Positions 35,610-44,485 of a DNA stretch of 64,000 nt are shown here, one piece after another. Numbering within the stretch: position 1 is the stretch's first letter; each line of letters begins with the position of its first letter. The stretch comes from Algoriphagus aquimarinus (GTDB lineage Bacteria > Bacteroidota > Bacteroidia > Cytophagales > Cyclobacteriaceae), in the NCBI RefSeq assembly GCF_007997215.1, contig NZ_VORW01000016.1:1-64000 (forward strand), in the 5' to 3' direction. The notes beneath the pieces were generated by a model. It saw only the letters and a program-made list of their open reading frames with translations. It did not search any database and had not been told where the DNA came from. The position numbers were made by a program, and so were the translations under genes.

Positions 35610-37082
35610 ATGTTAAAATGCTATACTAATCTCCTAACGTTACTTTTTCTTTCCTCCTCACTAGTGTTTACTGGTTTTAGTTCAAAAGAGGAAAAGACGG
35701 TAGAAGTAGAAAAAAAGACAAACATCATTTTTATCCTTGCAGATGATCTCGGATATGGAGATCTGGGTTTTTTGGGTCAACAATACATAGAGACACCAAA
35801 CATAGACCGACTTGCGAAAGAAGGAATGTTTTTCACGAATCATTATTCAGGTGCTACAGTCTGTGCTCCATCTAGATCTTCCTTTTTGACAGGCTTGCAT
35901 ACGGGGCATACACCTATAAGAGGTAACCGGGAAGTTCAGCCAGAAGGTCAGTATCCTATGCCTGATTCCATCCCCTCCATAGCCAGAGTGATGGAAAGTG
36001 CCGGTTATAAGACTGGTGCTTTTGGGAAATGGGGTTTGGGTTTCGTGGGAACTACCGGAGATCCTAATAGTCAGGGTTTCGAGGAGTTCTATGGGTACAA
36101 TTGCCAGAGATATGCGCATCGATATTATCCTGCGCATCTTTGGCACAACAGTAATAAAATTGTTCTCGAAGGAAATGGTTGGGTAGAAAAAACGGTTTAT
36201 GCTCCTGATGCTATTCAGAAAGAGACGATCTCTTTTTTAGAAAATAATAAGGATAATCCTTTCTTTCTTTTTATGCCCATCGTAATGCCTCACGCAGAAC
36301 TAGCCGCACCAGAGGATGAAATTATTCAAAAGTACAGAGCCAAATTCGGTGATGAGAAGCCGCATCCGGCAGGTAAAGGAACTGAATATGGTCCTGATCT
36401 AACTATCTCTGCGTACCAATCACATCCAACTCCGCATGCTGCTTTTGCTGCGATGGTGGAAAGAATGGATGTGTATGTAGGAGAGGTCTTGGCTAAGTTG
36501 GAAGAATTAGGCTTAGCTGAAAACACTTTGATCGTATTTGCTTCTGATAATGGTTCGCACCAAGAAGGAGGGGCCGACCCAGACTTCTTCGATAGTAACG
36601 GGCCTTATCGCGGGCACAAACGTGACTTATATGAAGGCGGTGTACGCACGCCTATGATTGCCTGGTGGCCAGGTAAGATCAAAGCTGGTTCGCAAAGTGA
36701 TCACATTTCAGCATTCTGGGATCTCATGCCGACTTTCGCTGCGGTGGCTGGTACCAAAGCGCCAGACACTATAGATGGGATTTCATTTTTGCCAGCTTTA
36801 TTGGCTCAAAAAGACCAGAAGGAGCATGAGTATTTGTATTGGGAATTTCACGAGCAAGGAGGGAAGCAAGCGGTGAGACAGGGCAAATGGAAAGCGGTGA
36901 AGCTTCAGGTTTTTGGTAGTAAGGAGCCTGTATTCGAGCTCTATGATTTAAGTGTGGATATAGGGGAGCAGAATAATATAGCGACAGAAAATCCGGAAAA
37001 AGTTAAGGAATTGGAAGGCTTGATGAATTCATCGCATATTGCAAATCCGATTTTTGGTTTGCTGCCTTCAGAGCGGAAATAA
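35610..37082 (+). CDS. Exported type I sulfatase
   Basis: A 490-residue arylsulfatase-fold enzyme. The formylglycine signature is CAPSR at residues 85-89 with Cys85 as the residue to be matured; the metal-binding ILADDLGYGD segment is near 42-51, and FASDNGSHQEGG and GHKRDLYEGGVRTPMI follow. The N terminus carries a hydrophobic export signal. It lies 28 bases behind rhaI, suggesting removal of sulfate from a rhamnose-containing polysaccharide such as ulvan or a fucan-like polymer (inference). An anaerobic-type maturase is not in the window. Confidence 0.9.
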   Translation: MLKCYTNLLTLLFLSSSLVFTGFSSKEEKTVEVEKKTNIIFILADDLGYGDLGFLGQQYIETPNIDRLAKEGMFFTNHYSGATVCAPSRSSFLTGLHTGHTPIRGNREVQPEGQYPMPDSIPSIARVMESAGYKTGAFGKWGLGFVGTTGDPNSQGFEEFYGYNCQRYAHRYYPAHLWHNSNKIVLEGNGWVEKTVYAPDAIQKETISFLENNKDNPFFLFMPIVMPHAELAAPEDEIIQKYRAKFGDEKPHPAGKGTEYGPDLTISAYQSHPTPHAAFAAMVERMDVYVGEVLAKLEELGLAENTLIVFASDNGSHQEGGADPDFFDSNGPYRGHKRDLYEGGVRTPMIAWWPGKIKAGSQSDHISAFWDLMPTFAAVAGTKAPDTIDGISFLPALLAQKDQKEHEYLYWEFHEQGGKQAVRQGKWKAVKLQVFGSKEPVFELYDLSVDIGEQNNIATENPEKVKELEGLMNSSHIANPIFGLLPSERK

Positions 37083-37107
37083 GATAAAATACAGGAGTAT
37101 AAATGTG

Positions 37108-37138
37108 AAAAGGCGGAGAATAATCCCCGCCTTTTCGT
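37108..37138 (+). terminator. Terminator after the rhaI-sulfatase unit
   Basis: A 9-bp perfect stem (37108-37116 with 37127-37135) with a ten-base loop, ending in TTTT, 25 bases after the sulfatase stop. Confidence 0.8.
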
Positions 37139-37289
37139 ACCCAATCTATTTACTGTTAAAACCTTTGAATAATTGAATATAATTATGAAATAGAATTTGA
37201 GTGTCCTTCTCTGTCCTGTCTTATTCTTATATATTCATGATATTATTACTTCTCCATACTTTTAAAATAGATAAATTAAATATTCAGAT

Positions 37290-38309
37290 ATGAGAAATTC
37301 AAGTATTTTATGCCTCCTTGTTTCAGCTTTTGCCTGCGCCAGCCCTAAAACATCTTCTGATACAGAGGTGGTAGAATCTCCTTATAAGACGGTTGGTTCT
37401 GTGGAGAGAATAGATTCAGAGATCAATTCATTGATAGCTGTCGGAGCTGAAATCGAAGTTATCGCTTCCGGATTTGAATGGTCTGAGGGGCCGCTTTGGC
37501 TTGCTGATCAGAATGCATTGATTTTTACAGACGTGCCGACTAACAAAATCTGGAAATGGACAGAGGCTGACAGTCTGAGTTTGTTTTTGGAACCTTCTGG
37601 ATATCTAGGCTCAGAGACAAATAAGAAAGAGCCAGGAGCAAATGGCTTGATTCTGGACAGAGATGGAAATCTAATTCTTTGTCAGCATGGAGAAAGACGT
37701 ATTGCAAAAATGAATTCTCCGCTCTCCGCACCGACATCTGATTTTACTGCATTGGTTTCTGATTACAAGGGCAATAAATTCAATAGCCCAAATGATTTGG
37801 TTCTAAATAATTCTGGACAATTATTCTTTACAGATCCGCCTTATGGTCTGGATGATTGGGATACCAAGGAATTGGATTTTCAGGGTGTTTACAGATTGGA
37901 TACTGATGGAAGTTTGACTTTGCTATTAGATAGTCTTAGTCGGCCAAATGGAATAGGGTTAAGTCCAGACCATAAAACACTTTACATAGCTCAATCTGAT
38001 GCTGAAAAAGCGAGGTATTATTCTTTCAGCTTGAATGAGAATGGAGATGTTTTGAGTGGGAGAATTTTATTGGATGTTACTTCAAGTGTAGGGGATGAGC
38101 TGCCTGGGTTGCCTGATGGTTTGACAGTTCATAGTTCGGGTACTCTCTTTGCTTCTGGGCCAGGCGGAGTTTGGGTGATCAGTTCGGAGGGAAAGCACCT
38201 AGGTACTATCCTGACTGGTGAGGGTACGGCGAATTGTACTTTTGACAGCGAGGAGAAGTATTTATACATCACTGCAGATGCTTATTTGATGAGAATCAAA
38301 GTCAACTAA
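37290..38309 (+). CDS. SMP-30/gluconolactonase/LRE family lipoprotein
   Basis: A 339-residue lipoprotein; the lipobox AFAC places the lipidated Cys at about 16. The mature part is a six-bladed propeller of the SMP-30/gluconolactonase family: EGPLWLADQNALIFTDV, NSPNDLVLNNSGQLFFTDPPYGL, RPNGIGLSPDHKTLYIAQ and LPGLPDGLTV include the usual Glu, Asn and Asp metal ligands. Members hydrolyse sugar lactones. It follows the sulfatase terminator by 150 bases and is probably transcribed alone. Confidence 0.87.
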   Translation: MRNSSILCLLVSAFACASPKTSSDTEVVESPYKTVGSVERIDSEINSLIAVGAEIEVIASGFEWSEGPLWLADQNALIFTDVPTNKIWKWTEADSLSLFLEPSGYLGSETNKKEPGANGLILDRDGNLILCQHGERRIAKMNSPLSAPTSDFTALVSDYKGNKFNSPNDLVLNNSGQLFFTDPPYGLDDWDTKELDFQGVYRLDTDGSLTLLLDSLSRPNGIGLSPDHKTLYIAQSDAEKARYYSFSLNENGDVLSGRILLDVTSSVGDELPGLPDGLTVHSSGTLFASGPGGVWVISSEGKHLGTILTGEGTANCTFDSEEKYLYITADAYLMRIKVN

Positions 38310-38499
38310 ATCCGGGTTCGAACCAATTATCTGGGATGGGTATCCAGATGTGATTAAAAAGTTGATAACCATTTATTTAAAGTGAATAAGTGTGTTGATT
38401 TAGAATAATATTTGGTGGAAAGATAGTGGAGAAATAAGGTCTTTAAATCTTGCGATTAGGTGAAATTAGGAAGATATTTATTAAACCAAGTAAGAGATA

Positions 38500-38775
38500 A
38501 AAAGACCGAGAGTACGATCTCGGATACAGATTGAAAGCTCGTAATTAAAACATGAATGGTCAAAGACCTCAGGGTATTTGTCTGAAATGGATTACCACAG
38601 AAGTGTTAATTGATATCTTCAAAACCGCAAGGTGGAGAGGGCGGAGTTTGAAAGTCAGTATTAGGAATCCGGGTAACTGGATGAAAAGTCTTTAAACAGT
38701 AGCTTGGCTCTTGTTGATGACTATGGTTATCAGTGAGAGAGAGGGAAACAATCGCAAGAGGGTTTCCCTTTTTGC
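38500..38775 (+). ncRNA. Candidate structured RNA of unknown class
   Basis: The stretch starts with a 6-bp hairpin (CCGAGA with TCTCGG near 38506-38523), continues with purine-rich, G+C-enriched sequence interrupted by stops in all frames, and ends with an 8-bp hairpin followed by T residues at 38742-38774. It does not match tmRNA, RNase P, SRP or 6S features that I can recall. It could also be a decayed mobile fragment. Confidence 0.35.
38742..38774 (+). terminator. Terminator-like hairpin inside a gene-free region
   Basis: Stem AGGGAAAC (38742-38749) with GTTTCCCT (38762-38769), then a T run. No protein gene ends nearby; the closest upstream stop is 430 bases away, which supports an RNA transcript ending here. 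Confidence 0.65.
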
Positions 38776-39190
38776 TTTTTAAGACTTTTCTGGGCAATCT
38801 CCGATCTCAATATTCCATTCTTACACACAGCCATGAAAGGTAAGGGTCACCTGAAAATAGAATACTGAAGATAAATGCTCATTTTTTAGGATTTTGATAT
38901 GAGCTAGCATTAATTAACGGCAGTATGTATTATTCAGGAAATGTTTTTTGTTTCTTTCAAAAAGTCTGAATCACTTCTTAGTGAACGAGGTAATATCCTG
39001 CTTTTTATACCTATTTAAGTCAGCAAGTATATCTTCATTTGTTAACTCGGCGGGCTAGGTATTATAGTTAGAATGGCAGAGTATTTTGACAATTCAGAAT
39101 AATTTATCAGATAATTTGTTGGATAGAAGTAGTAGTAAAATAATTAAGTTTCTTTGTTTTCTGTAAATTTGACCAAAACCCTAAAATGCT

Positions 39191-39553
39191 ATGAAGTTTA
39201 ATAAGATCTTTTTTGGAATATGGATTTTCATTTTCGCGCTATTTGCCTTTTGGCAATTTAATGATCCAGACCCTGAAGTTTGGGTGAGTATTTATGGTGT
39301 AGCGATGATATTTTGTCTTTTGGGGACCCGTGGAGTCTTTCCGAAAATTCCTTTGACTATTCTTGCAATTGGATGCATCATTGGCGCTATTTATTATTGG
39401 CAAGGAGATGTGGGAAGCTGGGTTTCGCAAGAAGTAGAACAGCATAATCTTAGTATGAAAACTCAGTCTATGGAAGAGTCCAGAGAGACTTTTGGACTAT
39501 TAATTATCCTTGTAGTGATGCTTCCTGCTTTGTGGAAAGCCTGGAAGAAATAG
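39191..39553 (+). CDS. TMEM220-like membrane protein
   Basis: A 120-residue membrane protein with four predicted hydrophobic segments. The first loop contains FNDPDPEVWVSIYG, the signature of the transmembrane protein 220 family. The family has no established function in bacteria. It stands 83 bases before the NIPSNAP gene, and cotranscription is possible. Confidence 0.8.
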   Translation: MKFNKIFFGIWIFIFALFAFWQFNDPDPEVWVSIYGVAMIFCLLGTRGVFPKIPLTILAIGCIIGAIYYWQGDVGSWVSQEVEQHNLSMKTQSMEESRETFGLLIILVVMLPALWKAWKK

Positions 39554-39635
39554 GAGACAATTTCAGAAAGATCAATTCCCCAATTGAGATAGCTCTGATT
39601 ACCTATTTTCCCTAAACTAATCAAACCAAACAACC

Positions 39636-40385
39636 ATGAAAAAGTCAATTCTAAGTTTACTAGTTATGTTATTCGCCTTTGGCAGTTTTGCGCAGCAGTT
39701 AAGTGGAAGTACGTCTACCTATTTTGAAATTAGGAAGTACTACGCTAACGAAGGCAAGTTAGACGATTTGATAAAGCGCTTCGAAGATCATACGATGAGC
39801 CTTTTTGAGAAAAGTGGAATGGAGAACATTGCCTATTTTCTTCCAATAGACAACACCGATAATTCCCTGACATACATCTTGGGCTACCCAGATGAAAATT
39901 CTCGCGATCGGATGTGGGCAAAATTTGCTAATGATCCAGAATGGCAAAAAGCGAAGAAGGAATCAGAACTGAATGGAGGCCTAGTAAAGGGGGTAGATCA
40001 AACTTTTATGAAATTGGCGCAAGGACTGAATGATACCCCAAAGAATCAGGAAAGTGGAGTCTTTCAGTTAAGGACCTATACTTGTTTTGATGGAAGGCTA
40101 AATAATCTAATCACTAGATTTAATGATCATACGCAGGATTTGTTTGAGAAGCAGGGCTTGCGAAATTATCCGTATTGGGTTACAGTAGAGAAGGACGGAA
40201 GTCAACCAAAGTTGGTTTATCTTCTTGCAGACAAGGATCAAGAATCTTTTGAAAAGAATTTTCAAAACTTCATCAAAGATCCGGCTTGGGTAAAAGCTAG
40301 AGATGCTTCGGAGGCTGATGGAAAGATTGTAGAGAAAGTGGATGCTGTGTTTTTAAAGACTTTGCCTTTTTCTCCTTTGAAATAA
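39636..40385 (+). CDS. Exported NIPSNAP family protein (two domains)
   Basis: A Sec signal peptide ending SFAQ (about residue 19) is followed by two tandem NIPSNAP domains of similar length: one opening YFEIRKYYANEGKLDDLIKR, the other FQLRTYTCFDGRLNNLITR. Each shows the dimeric ferredoxin-like fold pattern with LFEKSGM or LFEKQGL. The function of exported NIPSNAP proteins is unknown; heme or lipid binding has been suggested for distant relatives. Confidence 0.85.
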   Translation: MKKSILSLLVMLFAFGSFAQQLSGSTSTYFEIRKYYANEGKLDDLIKRFEDHTMSLFEKSGMENIAYFLPIDNTDNSLTYILGYPDENSRDRMWAKFANDPEWQKAKKESELNGGLVKGVDQTFMKLAQGLNDTPKNQESGVFQLRTYTCFDGRLNNLITRFNDHTQDLFEKQGLRNYPYWVTVEKDGSQPKLVYLLADKDQESFEKNFQNFIKDPAWVKARDASEADGKIVEKVDAVFLKTLPFSPLK

Positions 40386-40457
40386 TTAGAGTGTAGCGTA
40401 AAGGTTGGACTGTCCGTAATAGTATCAAACTACTTGCTTTCTAGAAAACTCTTTACC

Positions 40458-40814
40458 ATGAAAAAGTCTATTTACCCTATTTTATTCATTGTACTAATCG
40501 GTTTTGCATGTGAGGAGAAGGATGACCCTGCCACAGCCTGCGGAGTGAGTGATCCCATAGAAAATCTTCCTTGGCTTAAGCTATTGGCTGAAAGTGCCTC
40601 AACTGGAGGATTTTCCGAATATGCTTATATCACTCAAGCTAAATACAAAGGGAAAAGAGTTTTTTATCAAGGCTCTTGTTGTCCCAATTGCAGTTGGGCA
40701 TTGATCTTACTTGATTGTGAAGGGAATAGAATAAATGAACAAATAAGCTTTGATGATTTGGAAGACAGCGAGGTTATCTGGCAGCCGGCAAACTCAGAGT
40801 GTGTTTTTGGGTAA
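40458..40814 (+). CDS. Small cysteine-rich lipoprotein, unknown function
   Basis: A 118-residue protein starting at the ATG in MKKSIYPILF; an earlier in-frame Leu/Met start would precede the signal peptide and is unlikely. The lipobox GFAC puts the lipid-modified cysteine at residue 18. The mature part has six further cysteines, including CCPNC, suggesting disulfides or metal binding. The family is not recognised. It converges on the ThuA-fusion gene across a bidirectional terminator. Confidence 0.7.
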   Translation: MKKSIYPILFIVLIGFACEEKDDPATACGVSDPIENLPWLKLLAESASTGGFSEYAYITQAKYKGKRVFYQGSCCPNCSWALILLDCEGNRINEQISFDDLEDSEVIWQPANSECVFG

Positions 40815-40865
40815 AAGGAAGTGATATTCTAGCTAATCTTCATTAAATGAATTGATTAGATACAA

Positions 40866-40898
40866 AAAAAGCCATCCCGATTATCGGGATGGCTTTAC
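40866..40898. terminator. Bidirectional terminator
   Basis: A perfect 13-bp stem (40868-40880 with 40884-40896) with loop TTA, flanked by A residues on the left and T residues on the right. It serves the plus-strand small lipoprotein gene and the minus-strand ThuA-fusion gene. Confidence 0.9.
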
Positions 40899-40917
40899 TG
40901 TTCTAAGAAGGTTGGTT

Positions 40918-43900
40918 TTATTTAGAGTTGAATGTGAAAGCTCTAATAGTAAATCTTCCTTTATTTCCTTCGGTATTTGGTTTTGAAATCAAATAGACCT
41001 TGTGCATTTTTCCATCAGTACTTCCAGTGAATGGGATAGTCAGCTCCCCTTGGTTTGGCGCTCTGCCTGTGGAAGCTTTTGGACTGAAGTTTCCTTCACC
41101 CACTAATTCTCCCGTAGGGCTATCCAATCTTAGTTGGAAATCATACTGCCCAGCTAAAGCTCCCATGGTAAACATGTTTAGAGTTACTGAACCAACGTCA
41201 GTCAAATCTACAGTACCGATAAGAGCAGTGCCCTCCTCGTTAGGAACCGATAAGAAAGTTGCTCCATTATAACTGCTGATGGCATAGCCTCCAGTTAATT
41301 CTTCCGCATTACCCAAATCTATGGTGTTACTCTTGAGCAATAGGGTAGAGGAACCTGTTAGTGGTTTTATGTTTTCCCCTCCTTGGTCTGTATAAGATGC
41401 ATTGAGCATCAATATGCCTGTTGGAGTTGGAGTTTTACCAGCTGTCGCATCTACAGATCCAGTTTTTGGAAGAGAAGGAGTAGTCACTTGATCCAAAGAA
41501 AGAATATAAGCAACCAAGGCATTCAAATCAGAATCTTTCATATCTGGATTTGCAGGCATAGCTGTTTCGCCCCAGACTCCGCCACCACCATTTTTGATCT
41601 TATTCTTTAAATAGTCGATGTCTCTTTGATTGTACTTCTTCGCTACATCAATGTAAGCAGGTCCAACAGATGCTTCAGCTTCCTTATGACAGGTTTTACA
41701 AGTTAGTGTGGTGAAGAGAGATTTACCCATCATTGCTTCAGTCATCACCTTGTGGCCCATGTCAGATTCTGCCTTATCTAGTCCTTCGATATAGTCAGCA
41801 GAAATATACAGGGTACTGAGGTCTGTAGCAGCCTCAGGGTTATCAGCATCAGCAACGGATACGTTGTATTCTACTTTCTTTCCAGGGAAATAAAAGGACT
41901 GATTTCCGTTGATTGTGATTGAAACTTCCGGAGCAATGTTTCCAGAATAAACACTAGCAATAGAACTGCTGCCAGTTAATCCTTTAGGATCTTTTGCAGT
42001 TACTTTTACTTCGTATTCACCGATTCCATTAAAAGTATGGGTAAGGCTAGGAGCCTCTGTAGTCTTGGTTTCACCATTGCCCAAATCCCAAATGTAAGTC
42101 ATTGCGTCATTTTCAGGATCTGAAGAAGTCGCACTAAATGTGACAGTCAATGGATTTGTTCCTGAGGTCTTATCTGCTGAAATTTTAGTCACCGTTGGCG
42201 CTCTATTTCCTCCATTAAAATCTATTCTGGAAAGTCCTGAATCTGGATTCTTGGAGAACCAGCCATTTCCGTATTCCAATATATAGATTCTGCCGTCAGG
42301 CCCCATTTCCATATCTATCAATGCGTTGAATTTGGTGCTTGGCATAAATGCTTCCATTTTGTCAAAATCACCATTTTCCTTTATGGTAACAGCCTTAATC
42401 CAGCCTCTGATCCAATCATAGATAAAGATTTTCCCATCGTAGTAATCCGGGAACTTCGTGTCTGCAGTGTACATGTCAGAATAATAGATTGGACCTGCCA
42501 TTGCATTTCTTCCTCCCGTTCCTAATTGCGGAAACTCTTTAGATTCCGCATATGGATACCAAATGAATGCAGGTGCTAGTGCAGGCAAATCCTTTTTACC
42601 GGTGTTATTTACGGATGTGTTTGTTGGGCCATTAGGATCAAAAGCTGCTCCTGATTCACCAGTTTCATAGTCAAATTCACGGTAAGGATAATTATTTCCT
42701 ACGAAATAAGGCCAGCCAAAATTCCCTGCTTTTCTCGCTTGGTTTACCTCATCGTAGCCTCTAGGACCACGAGTCTCCAAGCTGTCAGCATTGGCGTCAG
42801 GACCAACTTCACCCCAATACAAGAAACCATTTTTCTGATCAACAGATATTCTGTACGGGTTTCTGTTTCCCTGAACATAAATCTCAGGTCTAGTGCCCTC
42901 TGTTCCTACCGGGTATAGATTGCCTTCAGGGATATCATAAGAACCATCTTCCTTTACTTTAATTCTAAGGATTTTACCTCTAAGGTCATTTGCATTTCCA
43001 GATGATCTTCTCGCATCATACTGTTCCTTACCCGGTCTCTGATCTAGCGGAGCAAATCCGTTGTTGATGAATTTAGAATCAGCTTGGTTGAAAGGAGTAG
43101 AATTGTCTCCTAAGGAAAGGAATAGGTTGCCATCTTTATCAAATGCGATAGATCCACCAGTATGGCAGCAAATATCACGATCGGAATGTATATCGAGAAT
43201 GACAACTTCTGATGCCATATCCCATGTGTCGTTTTTGAAAGTAAACCTTGCAAGCCTGTTGATTTCTTCATCACCTGCTGGTGCATAATAGACAAAAATA
43301 TAGCCGTTTTCAGCGAAATTTGGGTCTTTTTTAATCCCCATCAATCCTTCTTCAGCATTTACTCCCTTTACTTCTGTTTTCCAGTACACATCAAGCTTGG
43401 CTACTTCTTTCAGTTCCTCTGTATCATTATCGAATAACAGAATTTCTCCTCTTCTCTGTGATACAAGAATATCTAAGTTCGGAAGTATGGTCATCTCAGT
43501 TGGCTCAGTGAATTCTCCATAAGCATAAGTCGTCTTTGTAAACCTGTTTTCCTCAGGAACACGCTTGCTCTTTGCTTTAGAATAATCTAATTCGGAATTG
43601 TTTCCAATAGCGTATTCAATACCTGCAAGTACATGCTTCAAGAATAATTCTTCAGAATAAGATTCATTAGTATGACCACCTCCAGTATAGAAAGCTCTTC
43701 CTCCATCATAGTCATGATACCAAGCGATAGGATGCTCTCCCATGTCGAAACCACCTTTATAAGAGTCTTCTTCCAGGTTCAATAGCACATGGACGTCTGG
43801 GTTCATGTTTTTGTAGCTGTACCACTCATCTGTTCTTGCCCAAGGACTAGTTAGGAAAGATGTGGAGGAGTTTTTAGCATCCACCACAGTGATTTCTCCA

Positions 43901-44355
43901 GCCTGTACATTTGGGTTAGGATCGTTGATGCCGGGATGATCGGTGAAATAACCACCTACTAATCGGCCATACCAGCCCCACTCATATTCTGTGTCAGCTG
44001 CAGCATGGATACCCATGAAACCGCCACCTGATTGAATGTATCTTTCGAAGTCAGCTTCTTGGTAGTTGTTTAACACATCGCCAGTAGTGCTTAAAAAGAT
44101 TACGGCTGAGTATTGTGCTAAATTCTCCTCGGTGAACATTTCTGCCTGAGTGGTAGTATCCACGTCAAAGCCATTTTCTGACCCTAGTTTTTCTATTGCT
44201 TCTATTCCTTTAGGAATGGATTCATGATGAAATCCTGCTGTTTTGCTAAATACAAGTACTTTAGGTTTTCCAGAGCGAGAATTACAGCTCCAGAAACCTA
44301 CACTCGCAATCAGACCAAGTAGCAGTAGGCTTCTTAGGTTTTTTGGAAAATTCAT
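40918..44355 (-). CDS. ThuA / sugar dehydrogenase / PKD / cytochrome c / CBM fusion lipoprotein
   Basis: A 1145-residue lipoprotein (lipobox ending at Cys24; the start at 44355 was chosen because it places the signal peptide correctly). Domains in order: ThuA-like (about 31-250, from VLVFSKTAGFHHESI), a PQQ-type sorbosone/glucose dehydrogenase propeller (about 265-715), a PKD domain (about 720-800), a class I cytochrome c with CKTCH near 884-888 and a Met ligand in AMPANP, and a C-terminal CBM6-like domain (about 980-1145). It could oxidise a sugar at the cell surface and pass electrons to its own heme. Such fusions occur in Bacteroidota but their substrates are not known. Confidence 0.88.
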   Translation of the reverse strand: MNFPKNLRSLLLLGLIASVGFWSCNSRSGKPKVLVFSKTAGFHHESIPKGIEAIEKLGSENGFDVDTTTQAEMFTEENLAQYSAVIFLSTTGDVLNNYQEADFERYIQSGGGFMGIHAAADTEYEWGWYGRLVGGYFTDHPGINDPNPNVQAGEITVVDAKNSSTSFLTSPWARTDEWYSYKNMNPDVHVLLNLEEDSYKGGFDMGEHPIAWYHDYDGGRAFYTGGGHTNESYSEELFLKHVLAGIEYAIGNNSELDYSKAKSKRVPEENRFTKTTYAYGEFTEPTEMTILPNLDILVSQRRGEILLFDNDTEELKEVAKLDVYWKTEVKGVNAEEGLMGIKKDPNFAENGYIFVYYAPAGDEEINRLARFTFKNDTWDMASEVVILDIHSDRDICCHTGGSIAFDKDGNLFLSLGDNSTPFNQADSKFINNGFAPLDQRPGKEQYDARRSSGNANDLRGKILRIKVKEDGSYDIPEGNLYPVGTEGTRPEIYVQGNRNPYRISVDQKNGFLYWGEVGPDANADSLETRGPRGYDEVNQARKAGNFGWPYFVGNNYPYREFDYETGESGAAFDPNGPTNTSVNNTGKKDLPALAPAFIWYPYAESKEFPQLGTGGRNAMAGPIYYSDMYTADTKFPDYYDGKIFIYDWIRGWIKAVTIKENGDFDKMEAFMPSTKFNALIDMEMGPDGRIYILEYGNGWFSKNPDSGLSRIDFNGGNRAPTVTKISADKTSGTNPLTVTFSATSSDPENDAMTYIWDLGNGETKTTEAPSLTHTFNGIGEYEVKVTAKDPKGLTGSSSIASVYSGNIAPEVSITINGNQSFYFPGKKVEYNVSVADADNPEAATDLSTLYISADYIEGLDKAESDMGHKVMTEAMMGKSLFTTLTCKTCHKEAEASVGPAYIDVAKKYNQRDIDYLKNKIKNGGGGVWGETAMPANPDMKDSDLNALVAYILSLDQVTTPSLPKTGSVDATAGKTPTPTGILMLNASYTDQGGENIKPLTGSSTLLLKSNTIDLGNAEELTGGYAISSYNGATFLSVPNEEGTALIGTVDLTDVGSVTLNMFTMGALAGQYDFQLRLDSPTGELVGEGNFSPKASTGRAPNQGELTIPFTGSTDGKMHKVYLISKPNTEGNKGRFTIRAFTFNSK

Positions 44356-44485
44356 AGGTTTCAAATTTTTGGGAAAATAGGTAATAAAACTCAATTCAGA
44401 GTTGGGGTTACAAATTGGGGAAAATTTTGATAAAAATTATAGTAATTGTCTAATTGAAACAATAGAATTTTTAAATGATGGCTCT

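Larger units (their letters stand above)
38310..39190. other. 880-bp gene-free region
   Basis: No protein gene is credible here. The central part, about 38500-38775, is richer in G+C than either flank, has several short hairpins and ends in a strong terminator, so it may encode a structured RNA. The remainder (38780-39190) is A+T-rich and presumably includes the promoter for the TMEM220 gene. Confidence 0.5.

Noticed and set aside
38311..38330. tRNA-like T-arm (GGGTTCGAACC)
   Set aside because: The flanking bases do not form a T stem and no acceptor, D or anticodon arm is found.
38606..38797. 63-residue minus-strand open frame in the 880-bp gene-free region
   Set aside because: Low-complexity and not like any family; it overlaps a terminator hairpin.
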